56,193 nucleotides of DNA from an uncultured Saprospiraceae bacterium (GTDB lineage Bacteria > Bacteroidota > Bacteroidia > Chitinophagales > Saprospiraceae). Made by a program: the position numbers and the translations under genes. Where the stretch lies: assembly GCA_937872385.1 (NCBI GenBank), contig CALMSO010000076.1, forward strand, positions 1 through 56,193. The letters are read 5' to 3'. This document shows positions 42,888 to 51,893 of the stretch, piece after piece. The notes under the pieces were generated by a model. It had not been told where the DNA came from, ran no database searches, and saw nothing but the letters and a program-made list of their open reading frames with translations. Each line of letters opens with the position of its first letter. Within the stretch, counting starts at the first letter, position 1.

Positions 42888-43661
42888 ATGAAAAATATAA
42901 AGGTTTCTTCGTTTTGGCTGGTGTTCATCAGCCTATGGCTATTCTCAGCCTGCAATACCGCCAAAAGAGCCGCCCGGGAAGCTCCTGAAGGCAGCACCGA
43001 TTTCTTGCTGAAAACCTTGGTGAGCAATCAGGTCAACGCCCAGTGGTTCAGCGCCCGCGCCAAAATAGATTTCGCTGACGGCTCCACATCTATGGGCGGC
43101 ACTGCCAATATTCGCATGCTCAAGGACAGCCTCATCTGGGTGTCGGTGCGCAAGTTAGGCTTTGAGGTAGCCCGCGCCAAAATCACCAAAGATTCCATCT
43201 ACTTGATTGACCGCATCAGTAATGCCTACGACATCAAGGATCTGAGCTATTTGCAAAAAACCTATAATGTGCCCGCCGACCTGAGTACTCTGCAAGCCAT
43301 CATTCTCGGCAATCCCTTCTTTTTTACCAAAAAACTACAATCCGAGCGTGCCGAGGCTGGGTATCACCTTTTCGGTAATGGCGGAGGCATGAACACGCAC
43401 TACTGGTTGGATAAAAAAACCTTTCAATTGCAAAAAATGCAATTTAAGGACGAACGCGAGCAGCGCGAAGTACAGATGCAACTACAAGATTATCAGCAAG
43501 TGGCGCAAAATCAGAAATTTTCGTATTTTCGTATTCTCGAAATGAATAGCCGCGACACCGGCAAGGTCAAAGTAGAGTTGAAATATTCCCAGTTGGAAAT
43601 CAATATCCCAAAGGACGTACATTTTGAAATACCTGCTCGCTACACCCGCACCTCCTATTAA
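42888..43661 (+). CDS. DUF4292-family lipoprotein
   Basis: A 257-residue lipoprotein with lipobox FSAC (Cys22). The mature part has the LolA/LolB-like half-barrel strands seen in DUF4292: NAQWFSARAKIDFADGSTSMGGTANIRMLKDSLIWVS is representative. A charged C-terminal strand (KVKVELKYSQLEINIPKDVHFEIP) closes the domain. It may carry or sense lipid; the role is not established. The start at 42888 (MKNIKVSSFW) fits a lipoprotein signal. It lies between the TPR and the EnvC-like genes and overlaps the latter. Confidence 0.85.
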   Translation: MKNIKVSSFWLVFISLWLFSACNTAKRAAREAPEGSTDFLLKTLVSNQVNAQWFSARAKIDFADGSTSMGGTANIRMLKDSLIWVSVRKLGFEVARAKITKDSIYLIDRISNAYDIKDLSYLQKTYNVPADLSTLQAIILGNPFFFTKKLQSERAEAGYHLFGNGGGMNTHYWLDKKTFQLQKMQFKDEREQREVQMQLQDYQQVAQNQKFSYFRILEMNSRDTGKVKVELKYSQLEINIPKDVHFEIPARYTRTSY

Positions 43662-44862
43662 ACGCCTTGCGGCAATGCTATTGCTGGCCTTGGCCACCAC
43701 CTGTGTGCTGTGGGGGCAAAGCAACCGTACGGAATTAGAAACCAAACGCAAGCGGCTGATCGAAGAAATCAATCAGACCAGCAACCTATTGCAACAAGCC
43801 CAGCAAGATAAAAAAGCTGCGCTCGACCGGTATTTTGCATTAGAAAATCAGATTGCCAAACGCCGCCAGCTCATTCAAACCTTGCGCTCCGAAATCGTTT
43901 CGGCAGATACCGCCATTATACACGCCCAACAAGTGCGCCTCAGCCTCGAGGAAGACCTTGCGCGCCTGCGACAGGAGTATGCCTCCGCCCTGCGGCACGC
44001 CCTGCGGCACTACATGGGCAGTAGTTTCGCCATGTTTCTGTTTTCTGCAAAAGATTTCAACGACGCTTTCCGGCGCTGGCACTACATCCGGCAGTACTAT
44101 CGCTATCGGCATCGGCAGGCGCAGCGCATCCTCGACGGCCAGCAAGCGCTGGCGCGCAAAACCTTGCTGCTCGAACAGGAAAAAACAGAAAAAGCACAAT
44201 TGCTCGCCGCCCAACAGCAGCAGCAGACAACCCTCAACACGGAGCTGGCTGATAAAGACCGGTTGGTAAAACAACTCCGCCAGGGCGAAGAAAAATTAGT
44301 TGCCGAACTCAACCACCAGCAGCGTGCCCACCAAGAACTGAACCGGGCCATTGAAGAAATCATTCGAAACGAGGTAAACCGCAAAAAGAAAGAAGCCCGC
44401 AGCCCAGAAGCCCTCACCGCCGCTAAAGAGAAAAACATTGCAGAGGCAGGCGCTACCGCTGACTTTGCACAACGCAAAGGCAAGATGCCTTGGCCCGTCA
44501 GCAAGGGCTACATTACCCGACAATTTGGGGCGCAGCCCCACCCGACTTTGGAGGGCATTAAAATCAAAAATAACGGTATTGACATTCGTACCGATAAAGC
44601 CGCCGAGGTTTATGCCGTCTTTGAGGGAACTGTTGTAGGCAAAAAATTTGTTACAGGTTATCAAAATACCTTGCTCATTCAGCACGGGCAATATTACACG
44701 GTGTATTCCAACCTCGCGGAAGTGCTGGTCGAACCCGGTGCCACCGTTACGGCCAAACAAATCATCGGGCGCCTGAGCAATGAAAAGCCGGAAGTGCATT
44801 TTGAAATATGGCATGAAAAAGAACACCTCAACCCGGTGCTCTGGGTGAGCCAGCCACAATAG
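43624..44862 (+). CDS. EnvC-like murein hydrolase activator with degenerate M23 (LytM) domain
   Basis: A 412-residue exported protein. Residues about 30-260 are a long coiled coil (ELETKRKRLIEEINQTSNLLQQAQQDKK...), and the C-terminal M23/LytM fold starts near 285. The active-site set is missing: the first zinc His is Asn317 (NNGIDI, Asp320 kept), the second is Asn in YSNL, and the first of the HxH pair is Glu390 (EVHFE, His392 kept). It should therefore not cut peptidoglycan but activate an amidase, as EnvC does. The start is a TTG overlapping the DUF4292 gene; an ATG at 43675 gives a shorter signal peptide. Confidence 0.88.
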   Translation: MKYLLATPAPPIKRLAAMLLLALATTCVLWGQSNRTELETKRKRLIEEINQTSNLLQQAQQDKKAALDRYFALENQIAKRRQLIQTLRSEIVSADTAIIHAQQVRLSLEEDLARLRQEYASALRHALRHYMGSSFAMFLFSAKDFNDAFRRWHYIRQYYRYRHRQAQRILDGQQALARKTLLLEQEKTEKAQLLAAQQQQQTTLNTELADKDRLVKQLRQGEEKLVAELNHQQRAHQELNRAIEEIIRNEVNRKKKEARSPEALTAAKEKNIAEAGATADFAQRKGKMPWPVSKGYITRQFGAQPHPTLEGIKIKNNGIDIRTDKAAEVYAVFEGTVVGKKFVTGYQNTLLIQHGQYYTVYSNLAEVLVEPGATVTAKQIIGRLSNEKPEVHFEIWHEKEHLNPVLWVSQPQ

Positions 44863-44957
44863 GCAGCATTATAAAAAACAGCTTGACTACACAAAAGCAA
44901 GCAAATTATTCATTATCAACAGAATATAAAGCGACTATTGAAAACGAAAAAACGCTA

Positions 44958-46175
44958 ATGGGAAACGAGTGGACTATAGGGGAACAGGAAAAAAAAGGGC
45001 TGAAAAAAGTCGAAGAGAGCGCAGTGCTGGTAGGGTTGATTCAAAAAGACCAAACCGAGGCGCAGGTGCAGGAATATTTAGATGAACTGGAATTCCTGGC
45101 GCTGACAGCCGGTGCGCGCACCATCAAGCGTTTTATTCAAAAACTGCCGCATCCGGATAATCGGACCTTCGTTGGCAAAGGCAAAATGGAAGAAATACGC
45201 GCCTACATCGAAAAGCGCGAAGATATCAATATGGTCATTTTTGATGATGACCTGAGCGGCAAGCAAACTAACAATCTCGAAGAAGCCCTGAAGGTAAAAA
45301 TCATAGACCGCAGTAGCCTCATTTTGGATATTTTTGCCTCGCGGGCCCAAACCGCCCAGTCCAAAACCCAAGTAGAGCTGGCTCAGATGCAATACCTCCT
45401 CCCTCGCCTACGCGGCCTATGGACACACCTGGAGCGCCAGCGCGGGGGTATCGGGATGCGCGGCCCCGGTGAAAAGGAAATCGAAACCGACCGCCGTATC
45501 GTGCGCGATAAAATCGCCTTGCTCAAAAAAAAGCTCGAAAAGATTGACCAACAGAACGTTACCCAACGCAAAACCAGAGGCGAACTCATCCGCGTATCGC
45601 TGGTAGGCTACACCAACGTGGGCAAATCCACTTTGATGAACCTGTTGAGCAAATCGGAGGTTTTTGCTGAGGACAAGCTTTTTGCTACACTTGACACTAC
45701 CGTGCGCAAGGTCGTTTTTGAAAGTGTGCCTTTTCTGCTGTCCGATACAGTCGGATTCATCCGAAAACTGCCCCATCACCTAATCGAAAGTTTCAAATCT
45801 ACCCTCGACGAAGTCCGCGAAAGCGATATCCTGCTACACGTAGTGGACATTGCACACCCGCAGCACGAAGACCACATCCGTACCGTCAATGCTACGCTTG
45901 AAGAACTCAAAGCTTTGGATAAGCCTACTTTGCTGGTTTTCAATAAAATAGATTTGTATCGCCAAAAATATTACGACCCCTTCCTCGACCAAGAGGCCAT
46001 CGAGGAGATCGAGCACGGTTTGCAAGGTAGCCTCAAACACTTGTTTGAATATGATAATATCTTCATCTCGGCGCTATCCAAAGAAAATATAGATGCTCTG
46101 CGCGAGAAGATGATCACTATGGTAAAAGAACAATACGAAATACGCTACCCGTATCAGGCCAAAACTTGGTCGTGA
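44958..46175 (+). CDS. hflX: Ribosome-associated GTPase HflX
   Basis: A 405-residue GTPase. The HflX N-terminal domain has KVEESAVLVGLI and the conserved RGGIGMRGPGEKEIETDRR segment, then the G domain: G1 GYTNVGKST, G3 DTVGFIRKLPHHL, G4 NKID and G5 SALSK. HflX splits stalled or heat-damaged ribosomes. A TTG 75 bases upstream extends the frame without a better start signal; I prefer the ATG at 44958. It follows the EnvC-like gene closely. Confidence 0.95.
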   Translation: MGNEWTIGEQEKKGLKKVEESAVLVGLIQKDQTEAQVQEYLDELEFLALTAGARTIKRFIQKLPHPDNRTFVGKGKMEEIRAYIEKREDINMVIFDDDLSGKQTNNLEEALKVKIIDRSSLILDIFASRAQTAQSKTQVELAQMQYLLPRLRGLWTHLERQRGGIGMRGPGEKEIETDRRIVRDKIALLKKKLEKIDQQNVTQRKTRGELIRVSLVGYTNVGKSTLMNLLSKSEVFAEDKLFATLDTTVRKVVFESVPFLLSDTVGFIRKLPHHLIESFKSTLDEVRESDILLHVVDIAHPQHEDHIRTVNATLEELKALDKPTLLVFNKIDLYRQKYYDPFLDQEAIEEIEHGLQGSLKHLFEYDNIFISALSKENIDALREKMITMVKEQYEIRYPYQAKTWS

Positions 46176-46254
46176 ATGGATTTAAACGATTGAAAAACAA
46201 GCTTTCAATTTTTAAAAAATCAACAATTTTACACCGCCCAATTGTTATAAAACG

Positions 46255-47361
46255 ATGAACCCGATGCTCGAAAAATACGCCGACTTGCTCGTGCATTATT
46301 GCCTTGATTTGCAGCCCGGCGAGCGACTTTACCTCAAATCCACTACTTTGGCCGAGCCTTTGGTGCGCGAGGTATTCCGCTCGGCAGTGCAGGCAGGCGC
46401 TTTGGTGGAGACCGAGCTTGCCTTCCGAGAGCAGGAGCGCATTTTCATAGAGCATGCCCGAAGTGATGCCCAGTTGGCTTATGTCTCGCCCTTTTATCAG
46501 CAAGCTATCGAAACCTTCGACGCCTATCTGTACATTCGCGCCCCTTTCAATTTGCGAGAAATGCAGGAAGTCAACGGCGAGAAGAGTAGCCTCCGCCAAA
46601 ATGCTTTCCGAGAGGTGAACAAAACCTACTTCGAGCGCACGGCCACCCGCGCCCTGAAGCGCAGCCTCTGCCAGTTTCCGACGCTGGCCGGTGCCCAAGA
46701 GGCCGGGATGTCGCTGGAAGCCTACGAACAGTTTGTATTCAATGCTTGTAAGCTCTTCGACGTGCAGCCCCGCGAAAGCTGGCTACAAGTGCGGCAGGAG
46801 CAGCAAAAAATAGTGGATTTTCTCAACCGCAAGGAAAAAATACGCTACAAAGGCGATGGCATTGACATTACTTTTTCGACCAAAGGGCGCACCTGGATCA
46901 ACTCTGACGGGCAGACCAATATGCCCTCCGGCGAAGTTTATACCTCACCCGTCGAAGACTCGGTCAATGGCGTGATTCGCTGCTCATTTCCAGCTATTTA
47001 CATGGGGCACGAGGTAGAAGACGTCACCCTGCACGTACGCAACGGACGCGTGGAGCAATGGTCGGCCCGGCGCGGGCAGTCGCTGCTCGATCAGGTATTC
47101 GCCATGCCCGGTGCGCGCTACTTCGGCGAAGCTGCTATTGGCACCAATTACAGCATTGATCGGTTTACCAAAAACATCCTGTTTGACGAAAAAATCGGCG
47201 GTACGGTGCACATGGCTATTGGACAATCTTACTTCCAAACTGGTGGTAAAAACCAGTCGGCTGTTCATTGGGATATGATTGCCGAGATGCGCAACGGCGG
47301 AGAAATCTACGCTGATGATGAAAAAATCTACAAAAACGGATACTTTTTACCTGTTTTTTGA
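46255..47361 (+). CDS. M29-family aminopeptidase
   Basis: A 368-residue metallo-aminopeptidase of the AmpS/AmpT (M29) family: EKYADLLVHYCLDLQPGERLYL at the start, with metal ligands in NMPSGEVYTSP (Glu), AIGTNYSIDRFTKNILFDEKIGGTVHMAIG (Glu and His) and SAVHWDMI (His, Asp). It removes N-terminal residues from peptides in the cytoplasm; there is no signal sequence. The length fits the family. The ATG at 46255 has a second ATG at codon 4. Confidence 0.92.
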   Translation: MNPMLEKYADLLVHYCLDLQPGERLYLKSTTLAEPLVREVFRSAVQAGALVETELAFREQERIFIEHARSDAQLAYVSPFYQQAIETFDAYLYIRAPFNLREMQEVNGEKSSLRQNAFREVNKTYFERTATRALKRSLCQFPTLAGAQEAGMSLEAYEQFVFNACKLFDVQPRESWLQVRQEQQKIVDFLNRKEKIRYKGDGIDITFSTKGRTWINSDGQTNMPSGEVYTSPVEDSVNGVIRCSFPAIYMGHEVEDVTLHVRNGRVEQWSARRGQSLLDQVFAMPGARYFGEAAIGTNYSIDRFTKNILFDEKIGGTVHMAIGQSYFQTGGKNQSAVHWDMIAEMRNGGEIYADDEKIYKNGYFLPVF

Positions 47362-47409
47362 AAACCGGTACAACCACCGGGACAGGTTTAAGATTTAATC
47401 AGTAGAAAA

Positions 47410-47458
47410 TTGCAAGTTATGTTTCGAGGGTTTTAAATTTATCCATAACTTGCAAGTT
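47410..47458 (+). promoter_or_regulatory. Perfect 12-bp inverted repeat between aminopeptidase and exonuclease-like gene
   Basis: TTGCAAGTTATG (47410-47421) and CATAACTTGCAA (47444-47455) are exact inverted copies with a 22-base spacer. The right copy is also part of a self-palindrome AACTTGCAAGTT (47447-47458). No T tract follows, so it is more likely an operator or RNA stem than a terminator. Confidence 0.55.
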
Positions 47459-47537
47459 GAAACATTATTATTATAAAAATACTGAAAACAAGGCAGCCAA
47501 GAAAACCAATTTTTTTACCCAAAACTTACACTCAACC

Positions 47538-48263
47538 GTGAACACTAACATTGCATTTTTGGAATTAAAGTATGGCAACATTTACGGAGGCTTCCCCAAT
47601 TTTTACGCAATCAGTGAAATCGCTCTGCTGGTCTTTGAAAAAGAAACCAATCGGATTTTTCTGGAAAGTTGGGTGAATAATGCCAACGTAGAAGTAGTTA
47701 ATGTATTCGCTAAAGTTAACGAACTGGGGCACACCGTCGGGCGCGGAAAGGAAGTCATCAACCTGCGTACCCGCCGCAAAAAACCTTTTCAGGAAGACTT
47801 TCGCCTCGACGAAAACCAGCTTCGCTACGCACTCAAAAACCTGCTCCCTTCTCGAATGCCGATCAAGAACTTTTTGATGAAAAACCTGAAAAAATATCGC
47901 TTTCGGGATATCGTCGTTTTTGATGGCCGCCGGGATATTTTTTTGTGCGAAAAAGCAGGCGCCAACTTCGAACGCTACAACATTATTGACCTGCAAAAAG
48001 AGCTGAACAAGGAAACCGAATATCTCTTCTCCCTCAACAAGCTCGCCGTAGTCATTAATTATGAAATGGACAACTCGTACCTCCGGTCGAACAACCTCGA
48101 ATACTGGCTGCACCCTATCGCTGCCCGGCAAATTATTCCTAAATCTGCCGCTTTCGACGCTGCCCGCCTGATGATGGTACACAACGAATACCGCAATTAT
48201 CACGATGATTTTATGCTGAAAGCAGCACTTATTATCAATAAAATTCAGAACACCAAAGCCTGA
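47538..48263 (+). CDS. DnaQ-like exonuclease-fold protein with degenerate active site
   Basis: A 241-residue protein from a GTG at 47538 (a TTG at 47457 gives a longer form). The order of motifs resembles DEDD 3'-5' exonucleases: NIAFLELKYG where DxE is expected (only Glu kept), a strand-helix region with EIALLVFEKETNRIF, a middle RFRDIVVFDGRRDIFLCEKAG (Asp where motif II lies), and PKSAAFDAARLMMVHNEYR (Asp but no His five residues earlier). Activity is therefore doubtful. The family is seen in Bacteroidetes without a known role. The GTG start gives the shortest product in keeping with a domain start at motif I. Confidence 0.6.
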   Translation: MNTNIAFLELKYGNIYGGFPNFYAISEIALLVFEKETNRIFLESWVNNANVEVVNVFAKVNELGHTVGRGKEVINLRTRRKKPFQEDFRLDENQLRYALKNLLPSRMPIKNFLMKNLKKYRFRDIVVFDGRRDIFLCEKAGANFERYNIIDLQKELNKETEYLFSLNKLAVVINYEMDNSYLRSNNLEYWLHPIAARQIIPKSAAFDAARLMMVHNEYRNYHDDFMLKAALIINKIQNTKA

Positions 48264-48375
48264 AACGCATACAGGTAAAGCCTCTTATCGGCCGGATGCC
48301 ATGCACGCAACGATTGTATGCATCCGGACGAAAAGGGCGGTGTCACAATCTTTTTTGATAAAAGCAGCATTTTTT

Positions 48376-48406
48376 TTGCAAAAATCACGCAATAGCATTA
48401 AATTTG
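48376..48406 (+). promoter_or_regulatory. Complete Bacteroidetes promoter for a non-coding unit
   Basis: TTG at 48376-48378 and TAAATTTG at 48399-48406 with a 20-base spacer. No protein gene follows before the terminator at 48748-48782. Confidence 0.7.
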
Positions 48407-48412
48407 TGTAGA

Positions 48413-48785
48413 AATTATATGCATACCCTTACTTTTTGTTGAAAGCGAATACAAAGCAATCGTTCATTTCTTTCCCCGAAGAATGACAATTGCTAAAAAC
48501 AAACATCTACCAGTCATCAATATTCGCTTCATTGCCGTGTTCTGAAACTTAACAATCCGGGAACATATCACAATGAAATCGTTTCGCTTCCAATGTAGTG
48601 CAATGTTTTCAGTAAAATGAGGACAACAGGATTCGGGACGAAACCTTACTTCGACTCAAATCGTTGTATAACAAAAGCTTAAAACAGCATTTGCCGTCTG
48701 GCAGGCTTCCAAAGATATTAAAGATTGTGTAAATTTGTTTTTGTGGAGGGGTTGAGGCGTAAGCCTCACCCCATCTTTTTTATAG
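48413..48785 (+). ncRNA. Candidate structured RNA, unknown family
   Basis: About 370 nt between a complete promoter and a terminator. Nested pairing is visible: AAGCGAATA (48443-48451) pairs with TATTCGCTT (48521-48529). Inside it, 48455-48472 pairs with 48479-48494 (AGCAAT/ATTGCT plus a second block with single bulges), leaving a six-base loop region. A third stem, CTGAAA/TTTCAG, joins 48541-48546 and 48607-48612. The only small frame seen, 20 codons from 48483, has little to support it. I see no RNase P RNA, tmRNA or 6S hallmarks. The rpsT gene is convergent at 49029. Confidence 0.55.
48748..48782 (+). terminator. Rho-independent terminator of the candidate structured RNA
   Basis: GGGGTTGAGGC (48748-48758), loop GTAA, GCCTCACCCC (48763-48772) with one bulge, then a T-rich run to about 48782. 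Confidence 0.8.
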
Positions 48786-49028
48786 CTATGTCTTGTAGAA
48801 GGATTTTATCTGCGCGCGCCTTATTAATCGCAAAGCCGAATAAGGATTATACCAATTTCGATAGCGAACGACAAATGGCGCAATGACTTGGTAGTCAGCG
48901 TCTTATTTAAAAAATAACATTGTAAATGAAACATAAGTTGCTGCTAATACGTGTAGCCAGCAACACAAATATGTCGGTAGGAAATTGTACGAGAAAAGCA
49001 AAGAAAGTGGACCGGCAGGAGAAAACTC

Positions 49029-49283
49029 CTATCCGATCCGGTTGATGTGTTTCATCAAGCTGCTTTTGAGGTGTGCCGCTTTATTCTTGTGCCAGATGTT
49101 GCGCTTGGCCAATTTGTCAATCATGCTGACTACTTTCGGCAGGAACTTTTCGGCTTCTGCCTTGTCGTTCATCTCGCGCAGTTTCTTGATGGAAGTACGC
49201 GTGGATTTGCCATAGTAGCGATTGCGCAGGCGTTTGCGCTGGTCCTGCCGCATTCTCTTCAGGGCTGATTTATGATGTGCCAT
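49029..49283 (-). CDS. rpsT: 30S ribosomal protein S20
   Basis: An 84-residue basic protein: MAHHKSALKRMRQDQRKRLRNRYYGKSTRTSIKKL... and the C-terminal IDKLAKRNIWHKNKAAHLKSSLMKHI. Both halves match S20, which stabilises the 5' domain of 16S rRNA. The length is typical. It is a single-gene unit with its own promoter. Confidence 0.97.
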   Translation of the reverse strand: MAHHKSALKRMRQDQRKRLRNRYYGKSTRTSIKKLREMNDKAEAEKFLPKVVSMIDKLAKRNIWHKNKAAHLKSSLMKHINRIG

Positions 49284-49344
49284 TTTCGGTTGAAAATTTT
49301 CGAGTTAACATTAAAAACAAATACTTTTTCTCATTTTTGGCGTG

Positions 49345-49352
49345 CAAATATA
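49345..49352 (-). promoter_or_regulatory. Bacteroidetes -7 element of rpsT
   Basis: On the minus strand the sequence reads TATATTTG (TAnnTTTG), about 62 bases upstream of the rpsT ATG. Confidence 0.55.
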
Positions 49353-49492
49353 GTGCTTTTTTCGAGAATGGGCAGGATTGTTCCGAATTTTTCGCAGAAA
49401 TTTTACGTATAAATGTCCTTTCTTTTGCGCCGTCCTTTAGTACAATGCCGGAGTTTGCCGTATTTTCGCCGCACAGCGAAAAAAAATTGCCA

Positions 49493-51808
49493 ATGCAAAA
49501 TTATTCAAGAATTGGTCGGTTACTCCTGATTTTCAGTTTATTACCCATCTTCGCGCCAGCGCAGGTACTCACGCAAACCATTCGGGGCAAAGTAAGCGAT
49601 GCCGATACGGGGCAGCCGCTGGCGGGCGCTACGGTGCTGTTGGTAGAACTTCAAACCGGCGCGGTTGCTGATTCTACGGGCAATTTCCGATTGCTCAATG
49701 TACCGGTGGGGCGCTATCGGTTGCGCGTGAGCTATGTAGGCTATCAAACCCTCACCATTGCTGAAATCCTTGTGGAGTCAGGTCGGGAAGTGATTCAAAA
49801 CATAGAACTCAGCGAGCAAAGTACCCCGGTGGAGGAAATCGTGGTGCGTGCTTCGCGGCAGCTTTGGCACCCGGTAAGCGTCACTACCTTGACCATAGAG
49901 GAAACCCTGCGTTTTCCGGCTACGTTTTACGACCCGGCGCGCTTAGTGACCACCCTGCCCGGCGTGGTGAGCAACAACGACCAAGCCAACGGCATCTCTG
50001 TGCGCGGCAACTCCCCTAACCACTTGCTCTGGCGCCTCGAAGGCGTGGACATCGTAAACCCGAATCATACCCCGAATGCAGGCACCTTCAGCGACCGCGT
50101 TTCGGCTAATGGCGGCGGCGTCAACATTCTCAGTGCCCAGATGCTGGGAGCTTCCACTTTCTACACGGGCGCGTTTCCGGCGGCTTTTGGCAATGCGCTG
50201 GGGGGCATCATGGATATGCGCCTGCGCCCCGGCAACGACCAGCAGCGCGAAACCATCGCCCAGATTGGGCTGATCGGGCTGGACTTCGCCTCGGAAGGTC
50301 CTTTTTCCCGCAAGGGGGGTGCTTCTTATTTGTTCAATGCCCGCTATTCTACGGTAGGGCTGCTGGGGCAGTTGGGTGTTAATTTTGGCGATGAGCAAAT
50401 CCAGTTTTACGACCTCTCCTTCCATCTCAATTTTCCTTTCCAGGATGGCTCGCAGCTCACGGTCTTCGGCATGGGCGGCAACAGTTCCAATATTTTCGAG
50501 GCACAGCGCGACTCTTCGGTTTGGGAATTTCAAAAAGACCGTTTTGACATCAATTTTACCTCCGCCATGGGCGCTCTGGGCGCTACTTTTACCCGCCCGG
50601 TGGGCAAAAAAGCAATCTGGCGCACGGCCTTAGCTTATTCCATCCTAAACAGCGAGCGATTGGGCGACCGCTTAGACGTGGCCTATCAGTTGCAAAAAGT
50701 GGAATTTGACCAATACGCACAAAGCAAACTATCTATACATACTTCGTTGAGTGTCAAGCAAAATACGCGCTCTAACTGGCAATTTGGCTTATTGGCTACG
50801 CAGCATGATGCCAACATCGAATCGAGGCAGGCCGGAGCCCTGCGCGCTTTTGCCCAACAGGAGCACATAGTGTGGCAACCCTATTTCAACTGGCGTTACC
50901 GGCTTTTGCCAAAACTAAGCGCCAATGCAGGGCTACACATGCTGATGGTAACCGGCTATAACCGGCCACAGCCCGAACCCCGCGCCTCGTTGGACTGGAG
51001 TTGGTCTGAGCGGCGCAGCCTGAGCCTTGCCTACGGATTGCACAGCCAGATAGAGCAGCCACAAGTATTCAATGCCTTGCGCGGCGTACGTGATTTCACC
51101 AAAGCGCACCATGTGGTGTTGGGCTACGAAGAAAAAATAGACGCTTCTGCCAGTTGGCGAGCCGAAGCCTACGCCCAGTGGTTGTTTGATGTGCCGGTGT
51201 CGCTGGCTGGGAACACTTTTTCTGCCTTAAACCTATTGGAAATTGCTGCCATTGAACCCTTAGTCAATGCTGGAGCCGGTCGGAATTATGGGCTGGAGCT
51301 GAGCTTTCGCAAATTTATCACCGACGATTTTTACCTGCTGACAAATGCCACGGCGTATCAGTCGGAATACACTGGCGCTGATGGCATTGAGCGCAATACC
51401 CGCTGGAATGGCAATTATATTTTCAACGCTACGGGCGGTAAGGAGTGGCGGCGCGCACAAAAGTCCGGGCGCACCAATGCATTGTTTGGCTTGAACGCAA
51501 GAGTGGCCTATTTAGGCGGTTTTCGAGATACCCCCATTGATGCGGAGGCTTCTCTGTCTGTGGGCGAAACCGTTTTTGTCAATGAGGCAGCTTTTACCTT
51601 GCGGCAAGCAGCTTTTTTCCGAACGGATTTGCGCTTTTATTACAAACGCAACAAGGAGCGCTACAGCACTACGCTGGCCTTAGATATACAGAATGCGACC
51701 AATGTGCAGAATCCAGCGTTTAGTTATTATGATGTGCAACAGCAGGCGGTGGTCGTACAAAATCAGTTGGGACTGATACCCTTGCTGAGTTGGCGGATAG
51801 AATTTTGA
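49493..51808 (+). CDS. TonB-dependent receptor with CarboxypepD-reg-like domain
   Basis: A 771-residue outer-membrane protein. Signal peptide MQNYSRIGRLLLIFSLLPIFAPAQ; then a carboxypeptidase-regulatory-like sandwich (TIRGKVSDADTGQPLAGATVLL ... YVGYQTLTI); a TonB-plug-like region (VEEIVVRASR ... NQANGISVRGNSPNHLLWRLEGVDI); and a barrel of about 550 residues ending in IEF. It imports a large substrate with TonB/ExbBD energy. No SusD partner is adjacent, so the substrate cannot be guessed. The start at 49493 is set by the signal peptide; the frame is open further upstream. Confidence 0.9.
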   Translation: MQNYSRIGRLLLIFSLLPIFAPAQVLTQTIRGKVSDADTGQPLAGATVLLVELQTGAVADSTGNFRLLNVPVGRYRLRVSYVGYQTLTIAEILVESGREVIQNIELSEQSTPVEEIVVRASRQLWHPVSVTTLTIEETLRFPATFYDPARLVTTLPGVVSNNDQANGISVRGNSPNHLLWRLEGVDIVNPNHTPNAGTFSDRVSANGGGVNILSAQMLGASTFYTGAFPAAFGNALGGIMDMRLRPGNDQQRETIAQIGLIGLDFASEGPFSRKGGASYLFNARYSTVGLLGQLGVNFGDEQIQFYDLSFHLNFPFQDGSQLTVFGMGGNSSNIFEAQRDSSVWEFQKDRFDINFTSAMGALGATFTRPVGKKAIWRTALAYSILNSERLGDRLDVAYQLQKVEFDQYAQSKLSIHTSLSVKQNTRSNWQFGLLATQHDANIESRQAGALRAFAQQEHIVWQPYFNWRYRLLPKLSANAGLHMLMVTGYNRPQPEPRASLDWSWSERRSLSLAYGLHSQIEQPQVFNALRGVRDFTKAHHVVLGYEEKIDASASWRAEAYAQWLFDVPVSLAGNTFSALNLLEIAAIEPLVNAGAGRNYGLELSFRKFITDDFYLLTNATAYQSEYTGADGIERNTRWNGNYIFNATGGKEWRRAQKSGRTNALFGLNARVAYLGGFRDTPIDAEASLSVGETVFVNEAAFTLRQAAFFRTDLRFYYKRNKERYSTTLALDIQNATNVQNPAFSYYDVQQQAVVVQNQLGLIPLLSWRIEF

Positions 51809-51893
51809 GCACAGGTTTTTTATACTAAAACTGGGTTTTGTTCGTCATTATAAAACAGGAAATTGTATTATCGGATTCGTAAAAGAAGCATTC

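Noticed and set aside
47565..48203. A 212-residue minus-strand frame opposite the exonuclease-like gene
   Set aside because: The plus-strand product has a family-like motif order and domain start; the antisense frame has neither.
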